From Saccharomyces mikatae IFO 1815 (Eukaryota > Ascomycota > Saccharomycetes > Saccharomycetales > Saccharomycetaceae): a stretch of DNA of 64,000 nt. How positions within the stretch are numbered: position 1 is the first letter of the stretch; every line of letters starts with the position of its first letter. The stretch spans positions 372,001-436,000 of the forward strand of contig NC_079269.1 in assembly GCF_947241705.1 (NCBI RefSeq), read 5' to 3'. The position numbers and the translations under genes are program-made. The notes below the pieces were generated by a model. It saw nothing but the letters and a program-made list of their open reading frames with translations. It ran no database searches and was not told the origin of the DNA. Of the stretch, positions 52,241-62,371 are shown in pieces.

Positions 52241-54100
52241 TTATGCTGAGCCAGATGCCGCAGCACTCTTGCCTTCAGAGTTAGCCGAAGATGGAATCGA
52301 TACATCACCGGAATGGATAATGTTATTGATAGTGGCAAAGATAGCTCTCACAGAAGAGTCACCGACATCTTCGGAGACACCTACACCCCACTTATAGGCT
52401 TTTTCATTGTCTGCATTACGTCTGTACGATAGATGGATGTAAGAAGCAGCTTGAGTAGAAGAACCAGAACCTAAGGAATGTTCTGTGTAGTTTGCCACAG
52501 CAAATCTTACGTTCAAAAAGTTGGATAGGGCATCGATCAAAGAGGAGATTGGACCGTTACCTGTACCTTCAATATCGACGATTTCGTCACCCACTTTAAC
52601 TTGACCAGTGAATACTCTACGTTCAGTGCCGAATTTCTCCACATTGAAATTCACTAAACTTATAGCTTGGTATTGTTCATCATTGTAGTTGTAAGCTTCC
52701 TTAAACAACTTGGAGATTTCGTCTGATTTTAGTTCTCTACCCAAGGAGTCAGCATGGTCTTGAACAGCGCTAGAAAATTCAATCTGCATGTTTCTTGGAA
52801 GGTCTAAACCTAGAGATCTCAAAATAACCCAAGCAGCACCACCTTTACCGGACTGAGAGTTTACTCTGATAACAGCTTCGTAGTCACGACCAATATCCTT
52901 TGGATCCAATGGCAAATATGGAATTCTCCATTGAGTTTCACCTTGAGCACGCTTCTTGTTTTGCAAGTTAAAACCCTTCTTAATGGCGTCTTGATGAGAA
53001 CCGGAGAAGGCACAAACAACCAGGTCACCACCGTATGGGGCTCTTTGAGATACTGGAATCTTGTTACAACGTTCAACTACATCTAGGACAGAGGTTAAAT
53101 CGGAGAAATCTAAGTTAGGAGGGACACCATGAGTGTACATATTCATAGCGACAGTGACCAAATCAACATTACCTGTACGTTCACCATTACCGAAAAGACA
53201 ACCTTCCACACGATCGGCACCAGCAAGCATACCTAACTCGGTGGCAGCAACACCGCAACCACGATCATTGTGGCAATGTGTGGAGATACAAACCTTCTCA
53301 CGTTCTGTGATGTGGGTGGAAAAATACTCAATTTGGTCAGCGTACACGTTTGGAGAAGCAACTTCTACAGTAGCTGGTAGATTAAAAATGATTGGATTTT
53401 CCTCAGTAGGTTCCCAAGCGTTTTTAACGGCTTCGCAAATTTCCACGGCAAATTCACCTGGTGTGTCACTGAAACATTCGGGTGAAAATTCATAGGACCA
53501 ACGAGTAGCTTGTTGTGAAGGGTCATCTTTGGTTAGTTTTCTAACCAATTTGGTGGCCTCCACGGCTTTGGAAATAGCTTCCTCTCTAGACATATTAAAG
53601 ACAATTTCACGGAACATATCACTAGTTGCCAAGTAGGTATGTATAGTAGCTCTCTTGGCACCAGCTAATGCTTCCACGGTTCTCTTGATCAAGTGCTCTC
53701 TCGATTGGACCAGACATTGGATACTAACATCGTCTGGAGCGTTTTCTACAGCATATCTGGTGAAGTCGAAATCTGTCTGAGATGCCGAAGGGAAGGAAAC
53801 CTCAATTTCTTTGAATCCGATATTGATCAGCTTGTGAAAGTATTCTTTCTTCTGCTCCACTGACATAGGGTCTGGTAAAGATTGGTTACCATCTCTCAGA
53901 TCCGTCGATAACCAACGAGGGGCTTTCGTGATTTGGTTATCCGGCCATTTTCTATGAGATAGCTTTGGAGCGTTGAATGGCTTGTACTTGGAAGAGGGGT
54001 CCTTAAGCATATTTTTGTATGCTAATTTCACAGGAGGAATAACTCTTGAAGCTCTAGAAGCCGCATGCTCCACAAGCAAAATAATACTCTGTTTGACCAT
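52241..54100 (-). CDS. LEU4: Leu4, alpha-isopropylmalate synthase
   Basis: A 619-residue enzyme, the S. cerevisiae length. It condenses acetyl-CoA with 2-ketoisovalerate, the committed step of leucine synthesis, and is feedback-inhibited by leucine. The HMGL-like TIM barrel (about 60-360) has LSTDLRDGNQSLPDPM (metal-binding Asp), the HxH metal site in ISTHCHNDRG, and NGERTGNVDLV. The C-terminal LeuA regulatory domain (about 450-605) contains GEGNGPISSL-type sequence (GTGNGPISSL) and GSGSSTQAAS. The first 30 residues are basic and suit a mitochondrial presequence. Met31 (NMLKDPSSK) allows the shorter cytosolic form known in yeast. It shares its promoter region with MET4. Confidence 0.98.
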   Translation of the reverse strand: MVKQSIILLVEHAASRASRVIPPVKLAYKNMLKDPSSKYKPFNAPKLSHRKWPDNQITKAPRWLSTDLRDGNQSLPDPMSVEQKKEYFHKLINIGFKEIEVSFPSASQTDFDFTRYAVENAPDDVSIQCLVQSREHLIKRTVEALAGAKRATIHTYLATSDMFREIVFNMSREEAISKAVEATKLVRKLTKDDPSQQATRWSYEFSPECFSDTPGEFAVEICEAVKNAWEPTEENPIIFNLPATVEVASPNVYADQIEYFSTHITEREKVCISTHCHNDRGCGVAATELGMLAGADRVEGCLFGNGERTGNVDLVTVAMNMYTHGVPPNLDFSDLTSVLDVVERCNKIPVSQRAPYGGDLVVCAFSGSHQDAIKKGFNLQNKKRAQGETQWRIPYLPLDPKDIGRDYEAVIRVNSQSGKGGAAWVILRSLGLDLPRNMQIEFSSAVQDHADSLGRELKSDEISKLFKEAYNYNDEQYQAISLVNFNVEKFGTERRVFTGQVKVGDEIVDIEGTGNGPISSLIDALSNFLNVRFAVANYTEHSLGSGSSTQAASYIHLSYRRNADNEKAYKWGVGVSEDVGDSSVRAIFATINNIIHSGDVSIPSSANSEGKSAAASGSA

Positions 54101-54499
54101 GATCGTCCTTGTCTTTTTGTAAGGAATAGTCTACAGTAAACTTCTAGCGTGAAGAAGAACCTTTTTTTTTCAAAAATACCCTTTGGAAGAAGTAAGTCAA
54201 TTACACGAAAGTTTCTTTTCACTGGTCAAGTTTGAAAAACGAACCAATAAATGATAATGAAAAGAAATGATGAAAGAGGAGAGAGGCTGATCAGAAAGAA
54301 GAAGATACCGAGTCGAGTCTACGCGACTACATAGCGCACATCACGCGCCCGTACTTATATACATATACACACCTACATAGACGCACATACATGCACGCGC
54401 ATGATAGTGACTGACTGTTACTGTATTATTTTTCAGCCAAATATGACACACAACCTACCTGGGGCTTTCTCTTTTTCTCCCGCGTTGACTAGTGATGAC

Positions 54500-54533
54500 T
54501 GACTCATTACTACTCTCTGAGGGCCGGTCCCGC
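54500..54533. promoter_or_regulatory. LEU4 control sites: Gcn4 site and Leu3-like site
   Basis: TGACTCAT (54500-54507) is a perfect Gcn4 site. CCGGTCCCGC (54524-54533) matches the Leu3 consensus CCGGNNCCGG at all but its last base. LEU4 is known to be controlled by both Gcn4 (general amino-acid control) and Leu3 (alpha-isopropylmalate sensing), so their position about 400 bp upstream fits. Confidence 0.75.
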
Positions 54534-54730
54534 TCCGTTAATGATGCTAGGAGCAGGTCACAACAGCCGAAAGGAACGGATAGAACGGTACACGGATCAT
54601 ATGCTTGGTCGCTGGACATACGGATGCTTATATACGTCTTCGATGTGATTGAAAAGGCGAGTATTGAGGTTTATTTTATCGTGATTTAATGGGATAATTA
54701 TCTGCTATGGCTTTTTTGTTTATTGTCCGT

Positions 54731-54779
54731 CACGTGCGCCGATACCACCCGGCACACAGTGGGTGTACCGTCGCACGTG
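54731..54779. promoter_or_regulatory. Two CACGTG E-boxes upstream of MET4
   Basis: CACGTG occurs at 54731-54736, as part of TCACGTG, and again at 54774-54779. TCACGTG is the preferred site of Cbf1, which recruits Met4 itself. The pair lies about 280-330 bp upstream of MET4. Pho4 or Tye7 could also bind. Confidence 0.72.
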
Positions 54780-55059
54780 CTATTGTGCGTCATTGGGCCA
54801 CACAAGCTTTATTGCTTGAATTTTCTTCCATCATTTAACTATAATCAAATCCAGTCAGTGTAGGTGTAGCTTTTAACAACGTATATCCTTGTTTATTTAC
54901 ATTTGTGCAAAGAAAGAGAGTTTATTCGAACGCACATTATTTCATATATTAGCGTCCCTCTGAATATTTACCTTGCCTCCTCACCAGTTGTGTAGATAAA
55001 CACAGATCAATAAGCGCAGTTCTGATAACCATTACTGGTCACATTTTCCACAGTGAGCG

Positions 55060-57105
55060 ATGAAACAGGAGCAATCCCACGAAGACAACTCATACGCCAC
55101 GGAGTTCATAAACCTCTTTGGCAAAGGTACCGGGACACACGTCAGTAGCAACGATAGTGGTAATAATGGTATGGGAAGCGTAAATACATTGGAACAGTTT
55201 GTAGCAACAGGCACATCATCATCGTCACTGGCAGCTAACACCGAGAACAGACGTCCCTTAGTAGGTGATGTCACCACTAGAGGTCACACCAATTTATATG
55301 ACCATGCTGTCACGCCAGAAATACTCCTGGAGCAGTTGGCCTACGTCGATAATTTCATACCATCATTGGATAACGAGTTCTCTAATGTTGACTGGAACGT
55401 GAACACCACTCACAATAATATTAGCAATAACGGTACAAACACCTTCAGCAGTATAAATGCAAACCCTTTTGACTTGGATGAACAACTAGCGATTGAGTTA
55501 AGCGCCTTTGCCGATGACTCGTTTATCTTTCCAGACGAAGATAAACCTGACAACAACAACAATAATAATACTAATGACAATAATAACAACGATAATAACA
55601 ACAATAATAACGGAGATGACGTATTTCACGAGGACCCTACTAACAATAATAGGCAGAGAAATCCTCATTTCTTAACACAAAGAAGGAACACCTTTTTAAC
55701 TTCTCAGTACGATCAATCAAAATCTAGATTTTCTTCCAGAAACAAAAGAAATGGTAACGGCGGTGAAACTAACAATCATGATAACAATAGGCAGGTCAAT
55801 CACGATTTTGAGCCGAACCTCATAGCAGGTCCTCCTCATTTCCCTTTGAGCACGACCAATATGACATCAATGGACCATGGTGCCTTCACAAACGTTGAAA
55901 TCACCTCAACTGAGAATATCACTTCTAACAACGATGTGGATGCGCTATCACACTTGCTTCATAAAACGACACATGCACCTAATCGCTCGTCTCCCTTAAA
56001 TAATGTTACTTCTGTCCAAAACACATCTCATTTACAAGAACAACAATCAGATAGTAAAGTAAAGAATAGCGACAACAACAACAACAACACCTTAAACGAA
56101 GCCCCTAATATAACTGTACCTGACTACTCGGTTATTCCGACATCTGTTTTGGTGACACTATTACCAAGAGTTGATGTGCCTAAGGGCGCTTTTAACTCGT
56201 TGACTACTGCGGGATTTGATAATGACCAAATTGATGCTATTGCAGCAATAATGGCTTATCACCATCAAAAAAAAATAAGGAATAATAACAATATTAACAA
56301 TAACGTCAATACTAGTACCAGCCAAGAAACACCGATTCTTAAGAACATCAATGAACTTTTAAATGTCCTAATACCATCATCTTCGGCATCAGCAGATATA
56401 GCTGCACCAACTACCTTATCCACTTCACCTTCTTCGTCCAGTGAGCACGGCGTAGTAGCAGAGGCCTCTTTCCTAAGCTCTATTTTGGAACTGGGCGTAA
56501 ATCATTCGAAAAGTGATAATATTCACAATGAACGACAACCTTCACGAAACAATAATAAAAGTTCAAGAGAAGAGAACGGTGGAAATGTCAATGACAATGT
56601 CAATGACAATAACGTTGTCATTAAGTTAAGTAATAGAACGCATAGCAATGAAATAACCAAAATACGATCCGAATCAACTTTAGACATAGGCTCATCCACT
56701 TACAACGAAAATAGTTTGAAAAGATCACATTCTAGCGACTTGAAAGATAAAGAAATACCTGTAGAGCGCAAGTATTCTGATAATGAAGACATAGACTATG
56801 ATGATACAGATTTACACAACTATGAGAAAAAGCAACTGATCAAAAAGGAGTTAGGAGACGATAATGAGGATCTATTGATACAATCCAAGAAATCTCATCA
56901 GAAGAAGAAAATAAAGGAGAAGGAACTGGAGTCATCAATACATGAGCTGACTGAAATTGCGGCATCTTTACAAAAACGGATACACACATTAGAGACTGAA
57001 AACAAGCTTCTAAAAAATTTGGTTCTAAGTAGTGGTGAAACCGAAGGTATCAAGAAAGCTGAAAGCTTAAAGAAGCAAATCTTGGAAAAGGTGCAGAAAG
57101 AATAA
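55060..57105 (+). CDS. MET4: Met4, bZIP activator of sulfur metabolism
   Basis: A 681-residue protein; S. cerevisiae Met4 is 672. Met4 activates sulfur-assimilation genes but does not bind DNA alone; it is brought in by Cbf1, Met28 and Met31/Met32 and restrained by SCF-Met30 ubiquitylation. The N-terminal TPEILLEQLAYVDNFIPSL (about 86-104) lies where the ubiquitin-interacting and activation region is known. An Asn/Asp tract follows at about 165-186. A conserved block, PDYSVIPTSVLVTLLPRVDVP (about 350-370) with GFDNDQIDAIAAIMAYHHQKK after it, is the region of regulatory and auxiliary functions. The leucine-zipper end is at 612-681. Several Asn-runs explain the length change. Confidence 0.97.
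   Translation: MKQEQSHEDNSYATEFINLFGKGTGTHVSSNDSGNNGMGSVNTLEQFVATGTSSSSLAANTENRRPLVGDVTTRGHTNLYDHAVTPEILLEQLAYVDNFIPSLDNEFSNVDWNVNTTHNNISNNGTNTFSSINANPFDLDEQLAIELSAFADDSFIFPDEDKPDNNNNNNTNDNNNNDNNNNNNGDDVFHEDPTNNNRQRNPHFLTQRRNTFLTSQYDQSKSRFSSRNKRNGNGGETNNHDNNRQVNHDFEPNLIAGPPHFPLSTTNMTSMDHGAFTNVEITSTENITSNNDVDALSHLLHKTTHAPNRSSPLNNVTSVQNTSHLQEQQSDSKVKNSDNNNNNTLNEAPNITVPDYSVIPTSVLVTLLPRVDVPKGAFNSLTTAGFDNDQIDAIAAIMAYHHQKKIRNNNNINNNVNTSTSQETPILKNINELLNVLIPSSSASADIAAPTTLSTSPSSSSEHGVVAEASFLSSILELGVNHSKSDNIHNERQPSRNNNKSSREENGGNVNDNVNDNNVVIKLSNRTHSNEITKIRSESTLDIGSSTYNENSLKRSHSSDLKDKEIPVERKYSDNEDIDYDDTDLHNYEKKQLIKKELGDDNEDLLIQSKKSHQKKKIKEKELESSIHELTEIAASLQKRIHTLETENKLLKNLVLSSGETEGIKKAESLKKQILEKVQKE
55552..55615 (+). 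repeat. AAC/AAT trinucleotide-rich tract encoding an Asn run in MET4
   Basis: A run of AAC and AAT codons broken by GAC, GAT and ACT encodes the Asn-rich segment at about residues 165-186. Further short AAC runs occur at about 56071-56090 and 56280-56310. Confidence 0.85.
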
Positions 57106-57231
57106 ATAACGAACTATACCACTAAATTGTATATATAGAAACATGCATTTTTAAGAAGTCTAGATAGTTTTTTTTTTCTTTACCTCATACCGTACACAAT
57201 GTCTATTTTTCACTCATCACACAACCCAAAA

Positions 57232-57269
57232 ACGCGTTAAAAACTTCGTAATCTTTAGCTATGACGCGT
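57232..57269 (+). promoter_or_regulatory. POL1 promoter: two MluI cell-cycle boxes
   Basis: ACGCGT occurs at 57232-57237 and 57264-57269, about 190-220 bp before the ATG. MCBs bind MBF (Mbp1-Swi6) and drive late-G1 expression of DNA-synthesis genes; POL1 is a classical target. Confidence 0.9.
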
Positions 57270-57349
57270 CGCGTAGATTTAGTTATGGTGAACCAAACTC
57301 TTTTTTATAAAAGATAATATATATCTTCTTCAACCATCCAGTGCACGCA

Positions 57350-57389
57350 CTTCAATTCAGACCAACGAGCTTCAATTCAGACCCACGAG
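57350..57389 (+). repeat. 20-bp tandem duplication before POL1
   Basis: Adjacent copies of CTTCAATTCAGACCMACGAG (57350-57369 and 57370-57389) differ at one base. They lie 66-105 bp before the ATG, probably in or near the 5' leader. Confidence 0.85.
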
Positions 57390-57454
57390 CTAAACTACCT
57401 TAGTTTTGTCATCTGAAAGATAGTAAAAAGGAGCGTGGAATATACAGAGAAACT

Positions 57455-60400
57455 ATGTCTTCTAAAAGTGAAAAACTAGAAAAATTGAGGAAGCTACAGG
57501 CTGCTAGAAATGGTACATCCGTCAAAGATTATGAAGACGAGGAATCTGACGGTGATAGATTATATGATGAAATTGATGAGAAAGAGTATAGGGCAAGAAA
57601 ACGTCAGGAATTGCTGCATGATGACTTTGTTGTCGATGACGACGGCGTAGGCTACGTTGACCGTGGTGTCGAAGAAGATTGGAGAGATACTGGTGACAAT
57701 TATAGTGAGGAAGATGATGAAGACATTAATAAGCATACTAGCAAGAATTCTAAAAGAAATAAAACTACAAAAAGGGAAAAAGATCATCCAATTACAGATA
57801 TGTTGCGTACTCAACATTCCAAGTCCACACTACTGGCGCATGCACAAAATCTCCAGAAAAAAAGTATTCCTATTAGTAACTTTGATGATATTCTTGGTGA
57901 GTTTGAATCTGGGGAAGTAGAGAAACCCATTATGTCATTGCCATCCAAATTAAGGGCAAATTTGAACTCTTCACCTACCAGTGAACTTAAATCATCTGTA
58001 AAAAGAATCAATGGAGATGATAACTTACATTCTGATACTACTATTTCTAAAAGAGTCAAAATTGATCCAGATTCAAGTGTAGATAAATATTTAGAAATCG
58101 ACTCTTCACCATTAAAATCACAAAGCAGGAAACAGCGCTACGCAAACGATGTACAGGATCTAATAGAAGATGTGGAGAATTCTCCCGTGGTGATTACAAA
58201 AAAACAAAAAGGATTGAAAGATTCATTGCTTTCAAACCCACCATCCACTCAAAGTTTTACTAATAACAATGATGAGGAAGATAGTGATGATGATGATATC
58301 ATACTAAAAAGAAGAACCATGAGAAGCGTCACCGCAACTAGGCATGTTAATATAGATTCAAGAAGCAACCCTTCAACCTCACCCTTTGTCACAGCACCGG
58401 GAACGCCAATTGGCATTAAAAGACCAAATTCAAGTAGGTCATCACGAAGCACTACTGATCCTACTACATTTACCGTAAGCGTTAAAAAAGAAGACGTAAT
58501 TGATACCGAAACTGATAGTTTTCAATTGTTTTGGTTAGATTATTGTGAGGTTAATAATACTTTGATTTTATTTGGTAAGGTGAAACTCAAAGACGACAAA
58601 TTTGTATCAGCCATGGTTCAAATCAACGGTTTGTGTAGAGAGCTATTCTTCCTTCCAAGAGAGGGTAAAACACCAGTTGATATTCACGAGGAAATTATTC
58701 CATTACTGATGGATAAATACGGATTAGATAATATCCGTGCTAAACCACAAAAAATGAAATATTCCTTTGAGCTTCCTGATATTCCACCCGAAAGCGATTA
58801 TCTGAAAGTATTGCTTCCATACCAGACACCGAAATCTACTCGAGACACTATTCCATCCGATTTATCGAGTGACACTTTTTATCATGTTTTTGGTGGTAAT
58901 TCCAACATTTTTGAAAGCTTCGTTATTCAAAACAAGATTATGGGCCCCTGTTGGTTAAATATAAAGGGAGCAGATTTCAATTCAATTCGTAATGCTTCTC
59001 ATTGTGCAATTGAAGTTTCTGTAGATAACCCCCAGAATATCACTCCTCTTGCAACAAAGACGATGCCTGATCTGAGGTGTTTGTCTTTATCAATGCAGAC
59101 ATTAATGAATCCAAAGGAAAACAAGCAAGAAATTGTCTCGATAACATTGTCATCTTATAGAAATATCTCATTAGATTCACCCATACCTGAAAACATCAAG
59201 CCAGATGACGTATGTACTTTAGTTAGACCGCCTCAGTCAACTAGTTTCCCATTAGGGTTAGGTGCATTAGCTAAGCAGAAACTCCCAGGTCAGGTTAGGT
59301 TATTTAACAACGAAAAAGCCATGCTTTCTTGCTTCTGTGCCATGTTAAAAGTAGAAGATCCTGACGTAATTATAGGTCATCGTTTACAAAATGTCTATTT
59401 AGATGTTTTGGCCCATAGGTTACATGATCTGAACATTCCTATGTTTAGCTCTATTGGTCGTCGTTTAAGAAGAACTTGGCCAGAGAAATTCGGTAGAGGA
59501 AATTCGAGTATGAATCATTTTTTCATTAGCGACATCTGTTCTGGTAGACTGATATGTGATATTGCTAATGAAATGGGACAATCATTGACACCTAAGTGTC
59601 AGAGTTGGGATCTTTCAGAAATGTATCAAGTGACATGCGAAAAGGAACATAAACCATTAGACATTGATTACCAAAATCCACAATATCAAAATGATGTAAA
59701 TAGTATGGCCATGGCTTTACAGGAAAATATTACTAACTGTATGATTTCTGCAGAAGTATCTTATAGAATTCAATTATTGTCATTGACCAAGCAATTGACC
59801 AATTTGGCTGGTAATGCATGGGCTCAAACTTTAGGTGGTACAAGAGCTGGTAGAAATGAGTACATCTTACTGCATGAATTTTCAAGAAACGGTTTCATTG
59901 TTCCTGACAAAGAGGGCAGTAGGAACAGAGCTTTAAGACAAAGGCAAAGTGATGATAATACGGATGCACCAACCAATTCTAAGAAGGCAAAATATCAAGG
60001 TGGTTTGGTTTTTGAGCCTGAGAAGGGTCTTCATAAGAATTATGTTTTAGTTATGGACTTTAACTCTTTGTACCCATCTATCATTCAGGAATTTAATATT
60101 TGTTTTACCACTGTGGATAGAAATAAAAATGACATCGATGAGTTACCTATTGTACCTCCCTCCGAGGTGAGTCAAGGTGTCTTGCCGAGATTATTAGCCA
60201 ATCTGGTTGATCGTCGACGTGAAGTTAAGAAGGTAATGAAAACTGAAACAGATCCCCATAAGCGGGTTCAATGTGATATTCGTCAACAAGCCCTTAAATT
60301 GACTGCTAATTCTATGTATGGTTGTTTGGGTTATGTTAATAGTAGATTTTACGCCAAGCCGTTGGCCATGTTAGTCACTAATAAGGGTCGTGAGATTCTA

Positions 60401-61873
60401 ATGAACACAAGGCAACTAGCTGAGAGTATGAACCTTCTTGTTGTGTATGGTGATACAGATTCTGTTATGATTGATACAGGCTGTGATAATTATGCCGACG
60501 CAATCAAAATTGGTTTAGGATTCAAAAAGCTAGTAAATGAGCGTTATAGATTGCTGGAAATTGATATTGATAATGTTTTTAAGAAGTTACTTTTACATGC
60601 TAAGAAAAAGTATGCTGCTTTGACCGTAAATTTGGATAAGAATGGTAATGAAGCTACTGTTTTAGAAGTTAAAGGGTTAGATATGAAGCGCCGTGAATTT
60701 TGCCCACTTTCGAGGGATATTTCTATACAAGTCCTGAATACCATTCTGTCAGACAAGGATCCAGAGGAGGCATTACAAGAAGTGTATGATTACTTAGAAG
60801 ACATCAGAATCAAAGTGGAAACAAACAATATCAGAATTGACAAATATAAAATCAATACGAAGCTTTCAAAAGATCCTAAGGCTTATCCAGGTGGTAAAAA
60901 CATGCCTGCAGTTCAGGTAGCTTTAAGGATGCGTAAAGCTGGTAGAGTAGTTAAAGCTGGTTCTGTCATAACATTTGTAATCACAAAACAGAATGAAAAG
61001 GAGAATGCCGAAAACACGCCCGCTCTTCCTGTGGCCGAACGTGCCTATGCATTGAATGAAGTAATGATTAAGGGTAACAATTTGAAGCCTGATCCGCAAT
61101 ATTATCTCGAGAAACAAATATTTGCACCAGTGGAAAGGCTGTTAGAAAGAATTGATAGTTTTAACGTAGTACGTTTGAGCGAAGCGCTTGGTTTAGATAG
61201 TAAGAAGTACTTCAGAAGAGAAGGTGGTAGTACTAATAGGGAAGATATCAATAACTTGCAGCCTTTGGAAACAACAATCACAGATATTGAAAGGTTTAAA
61301 GATACGGTAACACTAGAACTGAGATGCCCATCATGCGATAAACGGTTTCCCTTTGGTGGCGTTGTGTCTTCAAATCATTACCGTGTGTCTTACAATGGTA
61401 TACAATGTAAGCATTGCGAGCAATCGTTTGCCCTTCTTCAGTTAACCAGCCAGATAGAGCATTCAATAAGGGCACATATCTCCTTATATTACGCAGGATG
61501 GCTACAGTGTGATGACAGCACATGCGGTATTGTCACCAGGCAACTTTCCGTTTTTGGTAAACGTTGCCTGAATGAAGGCTGCACAGGTGTTATGAAATAC
61601 AAATACACTGACAAACAATTGTACAATCAACTTTTATATTTCGATTCTTTATTCGACTGTGAAAAAAATAAAAAGCAAGAATTAAAGCCAATATATCTAC
61701 CTGGTGATCTCGACTATCCCGGTGAGCAGCTGACAGAATCATCTGTTAAAGCCTTAACAGAACAAAACAGAGAGCTCATGGAAACAGGCCGTGAGGTCGT
61801 CCAAAAATACTTAAACGATTGTGGGCGTCGTTACGTTGATATGACCAGCATATTTGATTACATGATAAGTTAA
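57455..61873 (+). CDS. POL1: Pol1, catalytic subunit of DNA polymerase alpha
   Basis: A 1472-residue B-family polymerase; S. cerevisiae Pol1 is 1468. With Pol12 and primase (Pri1/Pri2) it makes the RNA-DNA primers for lagging-strand synthesis. The disordered N-terminus contains the Ctf4-binding box DDILGEFE at 144-151. The exonuclease-like domain lacks active catalytic acids, as in all pol alpha. Motif A is DFNSLYPSII (Asp868), motif B KLTANSMYGCLGY, and motif C YGDTDSV with Asp1000 and Asp1002. The C-terminus has two cysteine modules starting at Cys1291 (CPSC...CKHC and later CDDSTC...CLNEGC) that bind Pol12. The start ATG at 57455 is the first in frame. Confidence 0.98.
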   Translation: MSSKSEKLEKLRKLQAARNGTSVKDYEDEESDGDRLYDEIDEKEYRARKRQELLHDDFVVDDDGVGYVDRGVEEDWRDTGDNYSEEDDEDINKHTSKNSKRNKTTKREKDHPITDMLRTQHSKSTLLAHAQNLQKKSIPISNFDDILGEFESGEVEKPIMSLPSKLRANLNSSPTSELKSSVKRINGDDNLHSDTTISKRVKIDPDSSVDKYLEIDSSPLKSQSRKQRYANDVQDLIEDVENSPVVITKKQKGLKDSLLSNPPSTQSFTNNNDEEDSDDDDIILKRRTMRSVTATRHVNIDSRSNPSTSPFVTAPGTPIGIKRPNSSRSSRSTTDPTTFTVSVKKEDVIDTETDSFQLFWLDYCEVNNTLILFGKVKLKDDKFVSAMVQINGLCRELFFLPREGKTPVDIHEEIIPLLMDKYGLDNIRAKPQKMKYSFELPDIPPESDYLKVLLPYQTPKSTRDTIPSDLSSDTFYHVFGGNSNIFESFVIQNKIMGPCWLNIKGADFNSIRNASHCAIEVSVDNPQNITPLATKTMPDLRCLSLSMQTLMNPKENKQEIVSITLSSYRNISLDSPIPENIKPDDVCTLVRPPQSTSFPLGLGALAKQKLPGQVRLFNNEKAMLSCFCAMLKVEDPDVIIGHRLQNVYLDVLAHRLHDLNIPMFSSIGRRLRRTWPEKFGRGNSSMNHFFISDICSGRLICDIANEMGQSLTPKCQSWDLSEMYQVTCEKEHKPLDIDYQNPQYQNDVNSMAMALQENITNCMISAEVSYRIQLLSLTKQLTNLAGNAWAQTLGGTRAGRNEYILLHEFSRNGFIVPDKEGSRNRALRQRQSDDNTDAPTNSKKAKYQGGLVFEPEKGLHKNYVLVMDFNSLYPSIIQEFNICFTTVDRNKNDIDELPIVPPSEVSQGVLPRLLANLVDRRREVKKVMKTETDPHKRVQCDIRQQALKLTANSMYGCLGYVNSRFYAKPLAMLVTNKGREILMNTRQLAESMNLLVVYGDTDSVMIDTGCDNYADAIKIGLGFKKLVNERYRLLEIDIDNVFKKLLLHAKKKYAALTVNLDKNGNEATVLEVKGLDMKRREFCPLSRDISIQVLNTILSDKDPEEALQEVYDYLEDIRIKVETNNIRIDKYKINTKLSKDPKAYPGGKNMPAVQVALRMRKAGRVVKAGSVITFVITKQNEKENAENTPALPVAERAYALNEVMIKGNNLKPDPQYYLEKQIFAPVERLLERIDSFNVVRLSEALGLDSKKYFRREGGSTNREDINNLQPLETTITDIERFKDTVTLELRCPSCDKRFPFGGVVSSNHYRVSYNGIQCKHCEQSFALLQLTSQIEHSIRAHISLYYAGWLQCDDSTCGIVTRQLSVFGKRCLNEGCTGVMKYKYTDKQLYNQLLYFDSLFDCEKNKKQELKPIYLPGDLDYPGEQLTESSVKALTEQNRELMETGREVVQKYLNDCGRRYVDMTSIFDYMIS

Positions 61874-62371
61874 GCCAGAATTTTGCATTTATTGTACAAC
61901 TTAATATATAGTTAATTCAATACAAAACGAGTAAGATTGTTATATGTATATATTACAAACACCTGTTGTATAACACTAAAAAGAGCGTGAAGAAGCGTAT
62001 ATATTGTTAGAGAATTCTGGTGATATTCCGAGGATGCTTTTTTTCGGCTCTAGTAGCCTTTTTTGTTATAGTCATTCTTCAATAAACCCATGCATTATGA
62101 CTGATGTTATCAGTAAGATCAGATAAGCGAGCCACTTCATCAATTAAACAGAAGCTTTCAACTTTATGAAGCTCAGTCGTAGTCTTATGTGAAGAAATCA
62201 ATATTCACAATACAGTAGAATATCACTTCTATTGGACTGCTCTCGTGTTTGAAGTAGTATAACATTCTAGCCACCTGATTCTCTAGATTCAAAGTCCCTC
62301 ATCATTCTTTTTTTGATACACATAAAAACTTCATCTGTATCTGAAATTCGCATAACGAATCCTACAAAACA
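61874..62371. other. Intergenic: POL1 to AVT4
   Basis: A 498-bp gap holding the POL1 3' end and AVT4 promoter. No repeat, RNA gene or clear factor site is seen. Confidence 0.55.

Larger units (their letters stand above)
54101..55059. other. Divergent LEU4-MET4 intergenic region
   Basis: At 959 bp it is the longest gap in the window and visibly GC-richer around 54500-54780. It contains Gcn4, Leu3-like and CACGTG elements, listed separately, and a TATA element for LEU4 (CTTATATA on the plus strand, 54354-54361). A 65-codon plus-strand frame at 54492-54689 overlaps these sites and is not credible as a gene. Confidence 0.7.
57106..57454. other. Intergenic: MET4 to POL1
   Basis: This 349-bp gap contains two MluI cell-cycle boxes and a 20-bp tandem duplication near the POL1 leader, listed separately. 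No gene is seen. Confidence 0.7.
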
